A stretch of DNA of 9,801 bases from NCBI GenBank assembly GCA_934693235.1, contig CAKUUY010000034.1:1-9801 (forward strand), given 5' to 3'. The translations under genes and the position numbers were made by a program. The notes beneath the pieces were generated by a model, which saw only the letters and a list, made by a program, of their open reading frames with translations, made no database searches and was not told the DNA's origin. This document shows positions 1 to 5,324 of this stretch, piece by piece (within the stretch, counting starts at the first letter, position 1; each line of letters begins with the position of its first letter). This DNA is from an uncultured Candidatus Melainabacteria bacterium (GTDB lineage Bacteria > Cyanobacteriota > Vampirovibrionia > Gastranaerophilales > Gastranaerophilaceae).

Positions 1-42
1 TGTCCTGCGCGGACGGCGGGAACTTTTTGTGTAAAAAGTTCC
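1..42. repeat. Dispersed repeat copy A with adjoining perfect hairpin
   Basis: Bases 1-25 match bases 6750-6774 at 23 of 25 positions; both copies begin TGTCCTGC and end GCGGGAACTT. Overlapping the right end is a perfect palindrome with 10-bp arms, GGAACTTTTT (19-28) and AAAAAGTTCC (33-42), around a GTGT loop. No reading frame here looks coding. A short palindromic sequence recurring in two unrelated intergenic regions suggests a dispersed genomic repeat; its function is unknown. The element may extend left of the window. Confidence 0.6.
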
Positions 43-70
43 ACAAAACCATCCACACGCTTCATTCACT

Positions 71-161
71 AATAACTTGTAAGTTCAACCTAAAAACAGT
101 CAAACTCGCTTACGCTCAAACAATGACTGTTTTTTGCTATTTGTTTCACTAACAAGTTATT
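71..161. repeat. Nested inverted-repeat structure
   Basis: Two inverted repeats are nested. The outer arms are AATAACTTGT (71-80) and ACAAGTTATT (152-161), 10 bp, perfect. The inner arms are AAAAACAGTCA (92-102) and TGACTGTTTTT (124-134), 11 bp, perfect. The inner stem ends in a T-run on the plus strand and an equivalent T-run on the minus strand, so it could act as a bidirectional terminator, including for the minus-strand pilin gene whose stop is about 170 bp away. It could equally be a REP- or MITE-like element. No gene is apparent in 1-305. Confidence 0.5.
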
Positions 162-226
162 GTTCATTTCGCTATCGTGGCGTTTTTTAATTTTGTACAT
201 GTCATTAGGAGTTGTGGAGCAACGCA

Positions 227-246
227 GGCGGGATGGGGACCCCGCC
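227..246. repeat. GC-rich hairpin in AT-rich spacer
   Basis: GGCGGG (227-232) and CCCGCC (241-246) form a 6-bp perfect GC stem around an 8-base loop; GGGGACCCC (235-243) is an alternative pairing. This is a sharp GC island in AT-rich DNA, about 60 bp beyond the pilin stop codon. No T-run follows on either strand, so it is not a standard intrinsic terminator. It is best read as part of the palindromic repeat cluster filling 1-305. Confidence 0.4.
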
Positions 247-274
247 CTACGAACTACGATAAGTTGCGCCAAAT

Positions 275-311
275 GATTGAATTATTAAATAATTAAATAA
301 TTAAATCAATC
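275..311 (-). terminator. AT-rich inverted repeat overlapping the pilin stop codon
   Basis: GATTGA (275-280) and TCAATC (306-311) pair across a 25-base loop made of repeated AATTAAAT-type units. The right arm includes the TGA stop of the pilin-like gene (306-308). The stem is short and AT-rich, so termination is only a possibility. A hairpin just beyond the variable region is known to help retrohoming in some diversity-generating retroelements, but those stems are GC-rich, so the resemblance is weak. Confidence 0.25.
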
Positions 312-1601
312 ACCTGAGCAAACCACCTGATTTGTGCTGCTGTCGAAGCGGGTGTAGTTGACACTGTGCGTGAACGACGAGCGGAAGTTGCGGCAGTACG
401 CGTAGCTGCTACTGTCCTCCTCCCCCGACCAAACTTTGAAATACGTGCGTGAAAAGCCCATGGCAGTGGCTACGGAGGTGTCTAAGGTTAGACCTCTATC
501 TATACTTTGATGTGCTCCTACTGTAGGATTGCCTTTGTATAACAAGCTTGCTAGTTGCCCGAGTTCTGCCATTGTTATCATCTTATCTGTACCACCACAC
601 ATAGCAACAGCACCTGCCCAGTAATCATCGTCAAACTCACATTCTTTTATTCCTAATTTATCTTTTTGGTCTTCACATTGGGCTTTGGTTAACGGTTTTT
701 CTACCGGTTTTGGTGCGGTAAAACATTTGTTACCTAATTGAATTGTACATTCTGTTCCTAAGCCTTGTGCATCACCAAATGGCAAAATGTCTCCTTTGGT
801 ATTTTCTGTTATTTTAGCAAGTTTATTCGGATTTTTACCTCCGTTCCAGTCAAAAACTCCGGATAGACATCCCATGGAATTTGACATAGCAGAACCTTCA
901 TCAAATTTCAATCCTGATTCATCTACATTAAAATCACAATCTTTTTTGTAGCTCAAAATCATCGGAACACCGTCTGCTGTGACAATACCTACGGTATCTG
1001 CCCAGCTGTTTTGTTTGTCTTTATCTATTTTTAAGGTTTTGGCGTTCTTTGTTTTAGATATTTCCCAAGTTTTTCCTTCATCGTTAAGGGTTACTTCTTC
1101 TGTCGGCCAACAATCTGAAATATGGTTGTTGTCGCAAATCTTAGCAAGTTTCATGTGTTTTGACATTTCTTGAACAAAAGACATTGTATCTCCGTAGCCA
1201 ATCAAGCCACTTTGGACAGCCATTTTATCTGTTACTTTACTTAATTTTTGCTTAATATTTTCAACTCTTTTTTGTTTAACTCTGTCTTGTACATTACTAA
1301 TAAGTACAGGCATTGTTAGTGCTGCAACAACACCGATGATGCCTAGGGTGATGAGGACCTCGGCAAGGGTGAATGCTACTTTGCGTGAATCTTTACAGTG
1401 GGCTACGTGCGTAGCACCTTCTGCCAATGTAAATGCGGATTTTTTTGAAGTGAATAAGTGAATAGGTAAATGAGTGAATAAGTTCGTTTCGCTTGAGTTG
1501 TTTTGGTTCTTTTTTCCAATACTTGTATTTGAATTAACCCCTCTCTCTAACTCTCTCCCTCGGAGAGAGGATAAGTTTCGAATTTGATGTTTTTGGTTCA
1601 T
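306..1601 (-). CDS. Type IV prepilin-like protein with C-terminal lectin-like variable tail
   Basis: A 431-residue protein of the type IV pilin/type II secretion pseudopilin class, expected to be inserted in the inner membrane, cleaved by prepilin peptidase and displayed at the surface. The start is the ATG preceded by AAAGGAGCTAT; the frame is open further upstream but those TTG starts lack an SD. AFTLAE, the cleavage motif with Glu at +5, occurs twice (56-61 and 76-81); the second continues into the hydrophobic helix VLITLGIIGVVAALTMP (82-98), so it is the functional copy. Residues 249-259 (VFDWNGGKNPN) resemble the D-x-N-G-x-K-x-P-N motif of related pilins. Residues about 343-431 (MAELGQLASLL, then VWSGEED, then QVVC) resemble C-type-lectin-like DUF1566/FGE tails. 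The last 35 codons are strikingly NNC-rich compared with the rest of the gene. The leader of 55 or 75 residues is much longer than usual. Pilin class is confident; the lectin-like tail is an inference. Confidence 0.8.
   Translation of the reverse strand: MNQKHQIRNLSSLRGRELERGVNSNTSIGKKNQNNSSETNLFTHLPIHLFTSKKSAFTLAEGATHVAHCKDSRKVAFTLAEVLITLGIIGVVAALTMPVLISNVQDRVKQKRVENIKQKLSKVTDKMAVQSGLIGYGDTMSFVQEMSKHMKLAKICDNNHISDCWPTEEVTLNDEGKTWEISKTKNAKTLKIDKDKQNSWADTVGIVTADGVPMILSYKKDCDFNVDESGLKFDEGSAMSNSMGCLSGVFDWNGGKNPNKLAKITENTKGDILPFGDAQGLGTECTIQLGNKCFTAPKPVEKPLTKAQCEDQKDKLGIKECEFDDDYWAGAVAMCGGTDKMITMAELGQLASLLYKGNPTVGAHQSIDRGLTLDTSVATAMGFSRTYFKVWSGEEDSSSYAYCRNFRSSFTHSVNYTRFDSSTNQVVCSGD
336..416 (-). 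other. Candidate DGR variable region (codons 396-422 of the pilin-like gene)
   Basis: Of 27 consecutive codons here, 21 are NNC, 4 NNG, 2 NNT and none NNA, in a gene that otherwise favours A/T-ending codons. The NNC codons include AAC, TAC, AGC, GAC, CAC, CGC, TTC, TGC, ACC and GTC, all reachable from AAC by changing only its adenines. That is the pattern left by adenine-specific mutagenic retrohoming from an AAC-rich template. The block sits at the extreme C-terminus and is followed by an ordinary codon stretch encoding NQVVCSGD, which could serve as the initiation-of-mutagenic-homology segment. No template repeat, reverse transcriptase or Avd gene is present in the window, so the assignment rests on composition and position alone. 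Confidence 0.55.
1540..1570. repeat. CT-rich palindrome inside the pilin leader
   Basis: CTCTCTCC (1551-1558) and GGAGAGAG (1562-1569) form a perfect 8-bp stem with a CTC loop. A second near-identical CT block (1540-1547) can pair alternatively with GAGAGAGG (1563-1570). The element lies within codons 11-21 of the pilin-like gene, encoding the SLRGRELER stretch, which reads like repeat DNA translated rather than a conserved protein segment. In mRNA it would sit about 30 nt after the start codon and could influence translation. Confidence 0.5.
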
Positions 1602-1707
1602 ATAGCTCCTTTCATTCACATACAAAAATACAGCATTCAATAATCTCAAATGCTGTTCGTATTTAGTTATATATCTTAATCCTTTATGACTTCTATATTT
1701 GTTTGTT

Positions 1708-1776
1708 TTAAAATTGTGTTGTGTTGTGTTGTGTTGTGTTGTGTTGTGTTGTGTTGTGTTGTGTTGTGTTGAACAT
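1708..1776 (-). CDS. Short SD-led ORF reading into the AACAC tract (possible translational switch)
   Basis: An ATG (1774-1776) is preceded by AAAAAAGGACAAAGAG, an SD with about 7-nt spacing, and lies some 25 nt after the predicted transcription start. With the present 11 pentamers it encodes only 22 residues, MF followed by NTTQH repeats, and stops at a TAA (1708-1710) just past the tract. Because the unit is 5 bp, gaining one copy or losing two would put this ATG in frame with the pilin gene: that frame has no stop between 1715 and 1601. The product would then be a pilin with about 60 extra N-terminal residues. Whether the ATG is used is unknown; the case rests on SD quality and the open downstream frame. 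Confidence 0.35.
   Translation of the reverse strand: MFNTTQHNTTQHNTTQHNTTQF
1716..1770. repeat. Pentanucleotide microsatellite, 11 perfect copies (GTGTT / AACAC)
   Basis: The plus strand reads GTGTT eleven times without interruption over 55 bp. On the minus strand, the transcribed sense of the pilin gene, it is AACAC. It lies in the 5' leader of the pilin-like gene, between its candidate promoter and its SD-supported start. Perfect short tandem repeats of non-triplet unit length in or near surface-protein genes are classical slipped-strand phase-variation sites. In the sense direction the tract encodes NTTQH pentapeptides in one frame. Confidence 0.9.
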
Positions 1777-1807
1777 CTCTTTGTCCTTTTTTAAGCTCTA
1801 TTGTATT

Positions 1808-1836
1808 ATTATACCCATTTTTTAATACTTCGTCTA
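1808..1836 (-). promoter_or_regulatory. Candidate promoter for the pilin-like gene
   Basis: On the minus strand TAGACG (1836-1831; 4 of 6 to consensus) and a perfect TATAAT (1813-1808) are separated by 17 bp. Transcription would begin near 1801, giving a roughly 200-nt leader that contains the SD-ATG at 1776, the AACAC tract and the pilin SD at about 1605. No other gene start lies closer on this strand. Confidence 0.5.
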
Positions 1837-1880
1837 TACTTTTTTCGGTGTAGTTTACAACCGTTAACTTTTCCACAACA

Positions 1881-1907
1881 AAAAATAAAACCGGCTTAAA
1901 TACCGGT
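1881..1907 (-). terminator. Rho-independent terminator, minus strand
   Basis: ACCGG (1890-1894) and CCGGT (1903-1907) form a 5-bp stem with an 8-nt loop. On the minus strand it is followed by TTTATTTTTT. The plus strand also has a T-run (1910-1915), so it may work both ways. It would end a minus-strand transcript from the small ORF at 2006-2182 and insulate the pilin promoter just downstream. Confidence 0.55.
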
Positions 1908-2005
1908 CATTTTTTATTATTCCTATCCTAAAAATTTTCCTATTCTATTCCTATTGATTTCGTTTCCGCGAATTTCCTATCGATTTTCCAACAACTTTTT
2001 CTGGG

Positions 2006-2182
2006 TTATGCAATAAAATTTGTTCCAAATCTACTTGCTCCATGGAAAAATGATTGTTTCATCATATCCACCAAAGTTTTTCTTACAACATATTTTTTAT
2101 TCAAATCCACTGAATTTACAGCTTCAGAAGTTTCTTTATACATATCAGTAACAGTATTAGAAAATAAAAGCATAGTTGCCAT
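2006..2182 (-). CDS. Possible small protein, 58 residues
   Basis: An ATG-initiated 58-residue ORF beginning MATMLLFSNTVTDMYKE and ending RFGTNFIA. A GAGAGG lies 10 nt upstream, an acceptable but slightly distant SD; Met4 is an alternative start. The product is mixed charged/hydrophobic, has no clear signal peptide or membrane helix, and is not a family I recognise. Supporting signs are the terminator about 100 bp downstream on the same strand and the divergent arrangement with the gene starting at 2359. The region between its stop and the terminator has four copies of TTCCTAT (1920, 1937, 1948, 1974) and no other gene. It could be a remnant rather than a functional gene. Confidence 0.4.
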   Translation of the reverse strand: MATMLLFSNTVTDMYKETSEAVNSVDLNKKYVVRKTLVDMMKQSFFHGASRFGTNFIA

Positions 2183-2358
2183 AGCCTTTTGACCTCTCTT
2201 TTTCTTTATTTTGCTCTCACACTTATATAAAAAATTTTTATAAAAAAATATTGACTTTTTATATTCAATTTATACAACTTTTGTTACATAAGTTTACATT
2301 TGCTAAAGTTTTATTCCATTTTTTCCGTATTAATAGACAGTATGAAAGGAGAAAATTA

Positions 2359-3138
2359 ATGGCAGATTCAATGAGTATTACCGGCGGAACGCCCAAAATA
2401 GATTATGCAAAGTGGAAAAAACTTACACCACAAGAAATTATAAAAGAACAGAGTAAAGGTCAAGAAATCCCTGCTGAAATTGTGACTTGGGCTCAACAAA
2501 TGCAACGATTTGATCAAATTCCAGACGACGTCACCTATGAAGAAGTCGACGGAGAAGTCGGAATTGAAGCACTTAACAAACTCGGACTAGATTCTACACA
2601 ACAAATTGAAAATGTAGAGAATGCGGAAGAAAGTAAAAATCAAGATAGTTCAACTAGTGATTTACAAAAAGATTTAGATAATTTAAATTCAAAGGCTGGT
2701 TATGGTGATAAAGCCCGAATATATCAACAACTTATAGCTGAATATAATGATGACCTTGCATCCAGCATTAAACTTGAGAACAATTCTGATATAAATGCTA
2801 ATAAACAAACTATTTCTGAAGCTAAAACAGTTGGGAATTCAGCATTGAATACACTTCCTGCTAGGCTTACCATTACACCTTGCACGAGTACTAAAACTTT
2901 GACAAATATATTGCAAACGAGAGCAGATGCAGAAGAACTAATACAAAATGCAGATGACACAGAAAAAAAACTACAATTTATAAATCCTGATTATATTGAT
3001 AATAAAACAGAACAAAATACAAATAATACAACAAACAATTCCGAACAAGACAATACAGATTTAACCCTTGCGGATCCTGCATTAACAACTGATCCGGAAG
3101 AAATTCGAAAACGTAAAGCTAAAAAAGGCTTAGCGTAA
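2359..3138 (+). CDS. Uncharacterised hydrophilic acidic protein, 259 residues
   Basis: The start is the ATG preceded by AAAGGAGAAAATTA; the frame continues upstream to 2251 but that part has no SD and an unlikely Phe/Leu/Arg-rich sequence. No signal peptide or membrane segment is visible, so it is probably cytoplasmic. Residues 1-60 look most ordered, with the segment KWKKLTPQEIIKEQSKGQEI followed by a short PAEIVTWAQQM helix and an acidic DDVTYEEVDGEV stretch. Residues about 80-110 and 205-240 are low-complexity and rich in N, T, Q, D and E, probably disordered. The C-terminus is basic (EEIRKRKAKKG). I do not recognise a family. It is transcribed alone and converges on rpe with a 9-bp overlap of the coding ends (3130-3138); I see no terminator between them. 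Confidence 0.75.
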   Translation: MADSMSITGGTPKIDYAKWKKLTPQEIIKEQSKGQEIPAEIVTWAQQMQRFDQIPDDVTYEEVDGEVGIEALNKLGLDSTQQIENVENAEESKNQDSSTSDLQKDLDNLNSKAGYGDKARIYQQLIAEYNDDLASSIKLENNSDINANKQTISEAKTVGNSALNTLPARLTITPCTSTKTLTNILQTRADAEELIQNADDTEKKLQFINPDYIDNKTEQNTNNTTNNSEQDNTDLTLADPALTTDPEEIRKRKAKKGLA

Positions 3139-3762
3139 AGATTTTATCGCAAATCCAATATCATTAGACTTATAAATATAATTACCGGCAACCAAAGAAT
3201 TTGCACCGTAAGACGTGCAAATTCTTGCTGTTTCAGCATTTATTCCACCATCAACCTGAATTATTAAATCATCAGGTGCTTTTTCCTTTATCACAGGAAT
3301 TTTTTCTGCACAATCTTGCATAAATTTTTGACCACCAAAACCAGGTTCAACAGTCATTACAAGAAGCAAATCCAAATCTTTTAAGTACGGCAAAACAACT
3401 TTCGGGGATGTTTTCGGCTTTATTGAAAGACCTGCCTTCACTCCAAAAGATTTGATTAAATCAATTGTTTTTTGAACATCACAACCACATTCATAATGAA
3501 AAGTCAAAATATTTGCACCGGCTTTTACAAACGATTCAACATATTTTTCAGGATTTTCAATCATCAAATGCACATCAAGCGGAAGTTTTGTAACTTTTCT
3601 GATAGATGCCACGACCGGCACACCAATCGTTATATTTGGCACAAAATGACCATCCATAACATCAATATGAACCCAGTCTGCACCACCATTTTCAATGCGC
3701 TTTATATCTCGCTCCAAATTTGCAAAATCAGCTGATAAAATCGACGGTGAAATATAAACCAT
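3130..3762 (-). CDS. rpe: Ribulose-phosphate 3-epimerase
   Basis: This TIM-barrel enzyme interconverts D-ribulose 5-phosphate and D-xylulose 5-phosphate in the pentose phosphate pathway, in the cytoplasm. The 210-residue protein is close to the family's usual 215-230. It opens with the canonical ISPSILSADFANL (4-16). Metal and catalytic positions are visible: H32 and D34 in VHIDVMDGHFVPN, H65 in DVHLMIENP, and D171 in IQVDGGIN. The phosphate-binding loops include EPGFGGQ (139-145) and VAGNYIY (191-197). The ATG overlaps the rnc stop by one base (TAATG), with AGGAGC just upstream, so translation is likely coupled to rnc. It is the last gene of the pyrH operon. Confidence 0.96.
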   Translation of the reverse strand: MVYISPSILSADFANLERDIKRIENGGADWVHIDVMDGHFVPNITIGVPVVASIRKVTKLPLDVHLMIENPEKYVESFVKAGANILTFHYECGCDVQKTIDLIKSFGVKAGLSIKPKTSPKVVLPYLKDLDLLLVMTVEPGFGGQKFMQDCAEKIPVIKEKAPDDLIIQVDGGINAETARICTSYGANSLVAGNYIYKSNDIGFAIKSLR

Positions 3763-4445
3763 TATATAGCTCCTAATTTTTTACAAGCTTCATAAGCAGC
3801 GTGCTGTTCAGCTTCTTTTTTAGTTTTTCCGGCTCCCCTTGCAACAACATGACCTTGGTATGCAACTTCAACTTCAAAAGTCTTGTTATGCGCAGGACCT
3901 GACTCTCCAACAATTGTATAGGTAGGAATTTCTTTGGTCAAACTTTGAGTATATTCTTGTAAAATCGCTTTCGCATTAAACTTTTCAAAATTCCTGTCAA
4001 CTTCTTTAATATAAGGCATAAGTACTTTTTGTAAAAACGAAATTACTAAATCGAATTTGCCATCCAAATAGTACGCACCTAAGACAGCCTCAAAAGCACA
4101 AGCACAAACAGATTCAATGTGAGCAAGTCCTTGCTTTGCCTCGTGGTGAGCAAGAATTATATGATCACAAAAGCCTATCTCATTAGCAATCTTTGACAAG
4201 GTATTGTCAGAAACCACGATTGAGCGAATTTTTGACAAATCACCCTCGGTATAATCAGGATATTCTTTGTACAAAATATCAGACACAGAAAGTTTTAAAA
4301 CCGCATCTCCCAAAAATTCCAAACGTTCATAGTTCTCAACATACGGCAAATCCTGTTCTTTAGTATAAGACGGGTGAGTCAAAGCCCTTTTGAAGAAATC
4401 AGGGTTATCAATCTTTATACCAAAAATTTCTTCCAGCTCTTTCAT
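3762..4445 (-). CDS. rnc: Ribonuclease III with an atypical catalytic site
   Basis: A double-stranded-RNA endonuclease that processes rRNA precursors and structured mRNAs. The 227-residue length is normal. The N-terminal RNase III domain carries the signature NYERLEFLGDAVL (38-50), giving E40, E43 and D47; the C-terminal dsRNA-binding domain spans about 157-226 with the GKTKKEAEQHAA helix. The second acidic pair, normally D-x-x-E, reads C116-A-F-E119: the E. coli D114 equivalent is Cys while the E117 equivalent is kept. The codon is TGT, two changes from an Asp codon. Activity may be retained, since the other acidic residues are intact. The start abuts the cdsA stop directly (TAGATG), with AAAGGA about 10 nt upstream. 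Confidence 0.95.
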   Translation of the reverse strand: MKELEEIFGIKIDNPDFFKRALTHPSYTKEQDLPYVENYERLEFLGDAVLKLSVSDILYKEYPDYTEGDLSKIRSIVVSDNTLSKIANEIGFCDHIILAHHEAKQGLAHIESVCACAFEAVLGAYYLDGKFDLVISFLQKVLMPYIKEVDRNFEKFNAKAILQEYTQSLTKEIPTYTIVGESGPAHNKTFEVEVAYQGHVVARGAGKTKKEAEQHAAYEACKKLGAI

Positions 4446-5324
4446 CTAAAACAATCCTTTAAAATAATTGATTATATCGTGTGAAAACACAAAATACTTG
4501 CAGAAATAATACATTACCGGAATCGTAAAAATAAAACTGTCGGTTCTATCCAAAAATCCACCATGCCCCGGAAGAGAATTTCCAGAATCTTTTACACCAG
4601 CGTCACGTTTCAACAATGACTCGCATAAATCCCCGATTTGAGCAAAAACAGTACACAAGAACCCTGCAATTATTGGAATATACCACTTAATTTCTATCAT
4701 ATAAACTTTTGAAATAAAAACTCCAACAATACTAGCACCTAAAACAGCGCAAATTGCTCCACCAATAGACCCCTCTATAGTTTTGTTAGGACTAACTACC
4801 GGTGCAAGTTTATGTTTTCCAAACCTTGTTCCTGCGTAATAACATCCAACATCAGTTAAAAGAATTGATGTAAACATCATTACAACAAAACCCAAACCGT
4901 CATTAAATTGTACTGAATGCATATCTCTTAACAATTGCAAGTGCAATGGAAAATATCCGCAATAAACAAAACCTAAAATTGTTGTCGCAACATTTGCAAT
5001 ATATGGTTGTCTTCCCCTGAAAAGCACCCACATAAACGCGCCAAACGTACAAATAAATAAAGCCGAAGCAACGTATTCAGCTCTATCAAAATAAGTTATA
5101 ACAGCAAGCAAAGCTTCTGCAAGCAAGATGATTTTAAGGCTTGGATAAAAACCTTTGTGCTCAAGAATTTTTACATACTCTTTTGAAGCAAAATATATTA
5201 TCATAGCCAACAATATTAACAGAGCAACCCCTCCGAGCATAATACACCCCATCGCAATTGTCCCCATAATAAAACCGGTTAGCATTCTTGTAGCGTTTTT
5301 ATTCAAGCCTTTAGTTTCATCCAT
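4446..5324 (-). CDS. cdsA: Phosphatidate cytidylyltransferase (CDP-diglyceride synthase)
   Basis: An integral inner-membrane enzyme that makes CDP-diacylglycerol from phosphatidate and CTP, the branch point for phosphatidylglycerol and other phospholipids. The 292-residue protein has several hydrophobic helices (about 14-47, 64-77, 84-102, 145-160, 186-206, 214-232, 264-280). The family signature is complete near the C-terminus: S236-x-x-K-R-x4-K-D, then LPGHGGFLDRTD (251-262). SPNKTIEG (178-185) is a second conserved loop. Its ATG overlaps the frr stop by one base (TAATG). In many bacteria uppS lies between frr and cdsA; it is absent here. Confidence 0.95.
   Translation of the reverse strand: MDETKGLNKNATRMLTGFIMGTIAMGCIMLGGVALLILLAMIIYFASKEYVKILEHKGFYPSLKIILLAEALLAVITYFDRAEYVASALFICTFGAFMWVLFRGRQPYIANVATTILGFVYCGYFPLHLQLLRDMHSVQFNDGLGFVVMMFTSILLTDVGCYYAGTRFGKHKLAPVVSPNKTIEGSIGGAICAVLGASIVGVFISKVYMIEIKWYIPIIAGFLCTVFAQIGDLCESLLKRDAGVKDSGNSLPGHGGFLDRTDSFIFTIPVMYYFCKYFVFSHDIINYFKGLF

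Noticed and set aside
90..272. 60-codon minus-strand frame downstream of the pilin gene
   Set aside because: It spans the nested inverted repeats and the GC hairpin, has no SD and has a repeat-like amino-acid sequence; it is better explained as non-coding repeat DNA.
1716..1770. Tandem GTGTT array as a possible CRISPR or replication-origin iteron
   Set aside because: The units are 5 bp with no spacers and no initiator gene nearby; it is a simple microsatellite.
1676..1876. 66-codon minus-strand frame starting at GTG and carrying QHNTT repeats
   Set aside because: There is no SD before the GTG, and the best promoter (1808-1836) lies inside the frame, so a transcript from it could not include the start. 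The SD-led ATG at 1776 is the better initiation site.
2251..2276. TTGACT and TATACA as a promoter for the gene at 2359
   Set aside because: The two hexamers are only 14 bp apart, too close for a standard sigma-70 promoter.
2251..2358. N-terminal extension of the gene at 2359
   Set aside because: The upstream start has no SD and the added 36 residues read like translated AT-rich spacer; the ATG at 2359 has a strong SD.
2724..2960. 78-codon minus-strand frame inside the gene at 2359-3138
   Set aside because: It lies wholly within a better-supported gene, has no SD, and its Ser/Leu/Val-rich sequence is a typical antisense shadow.
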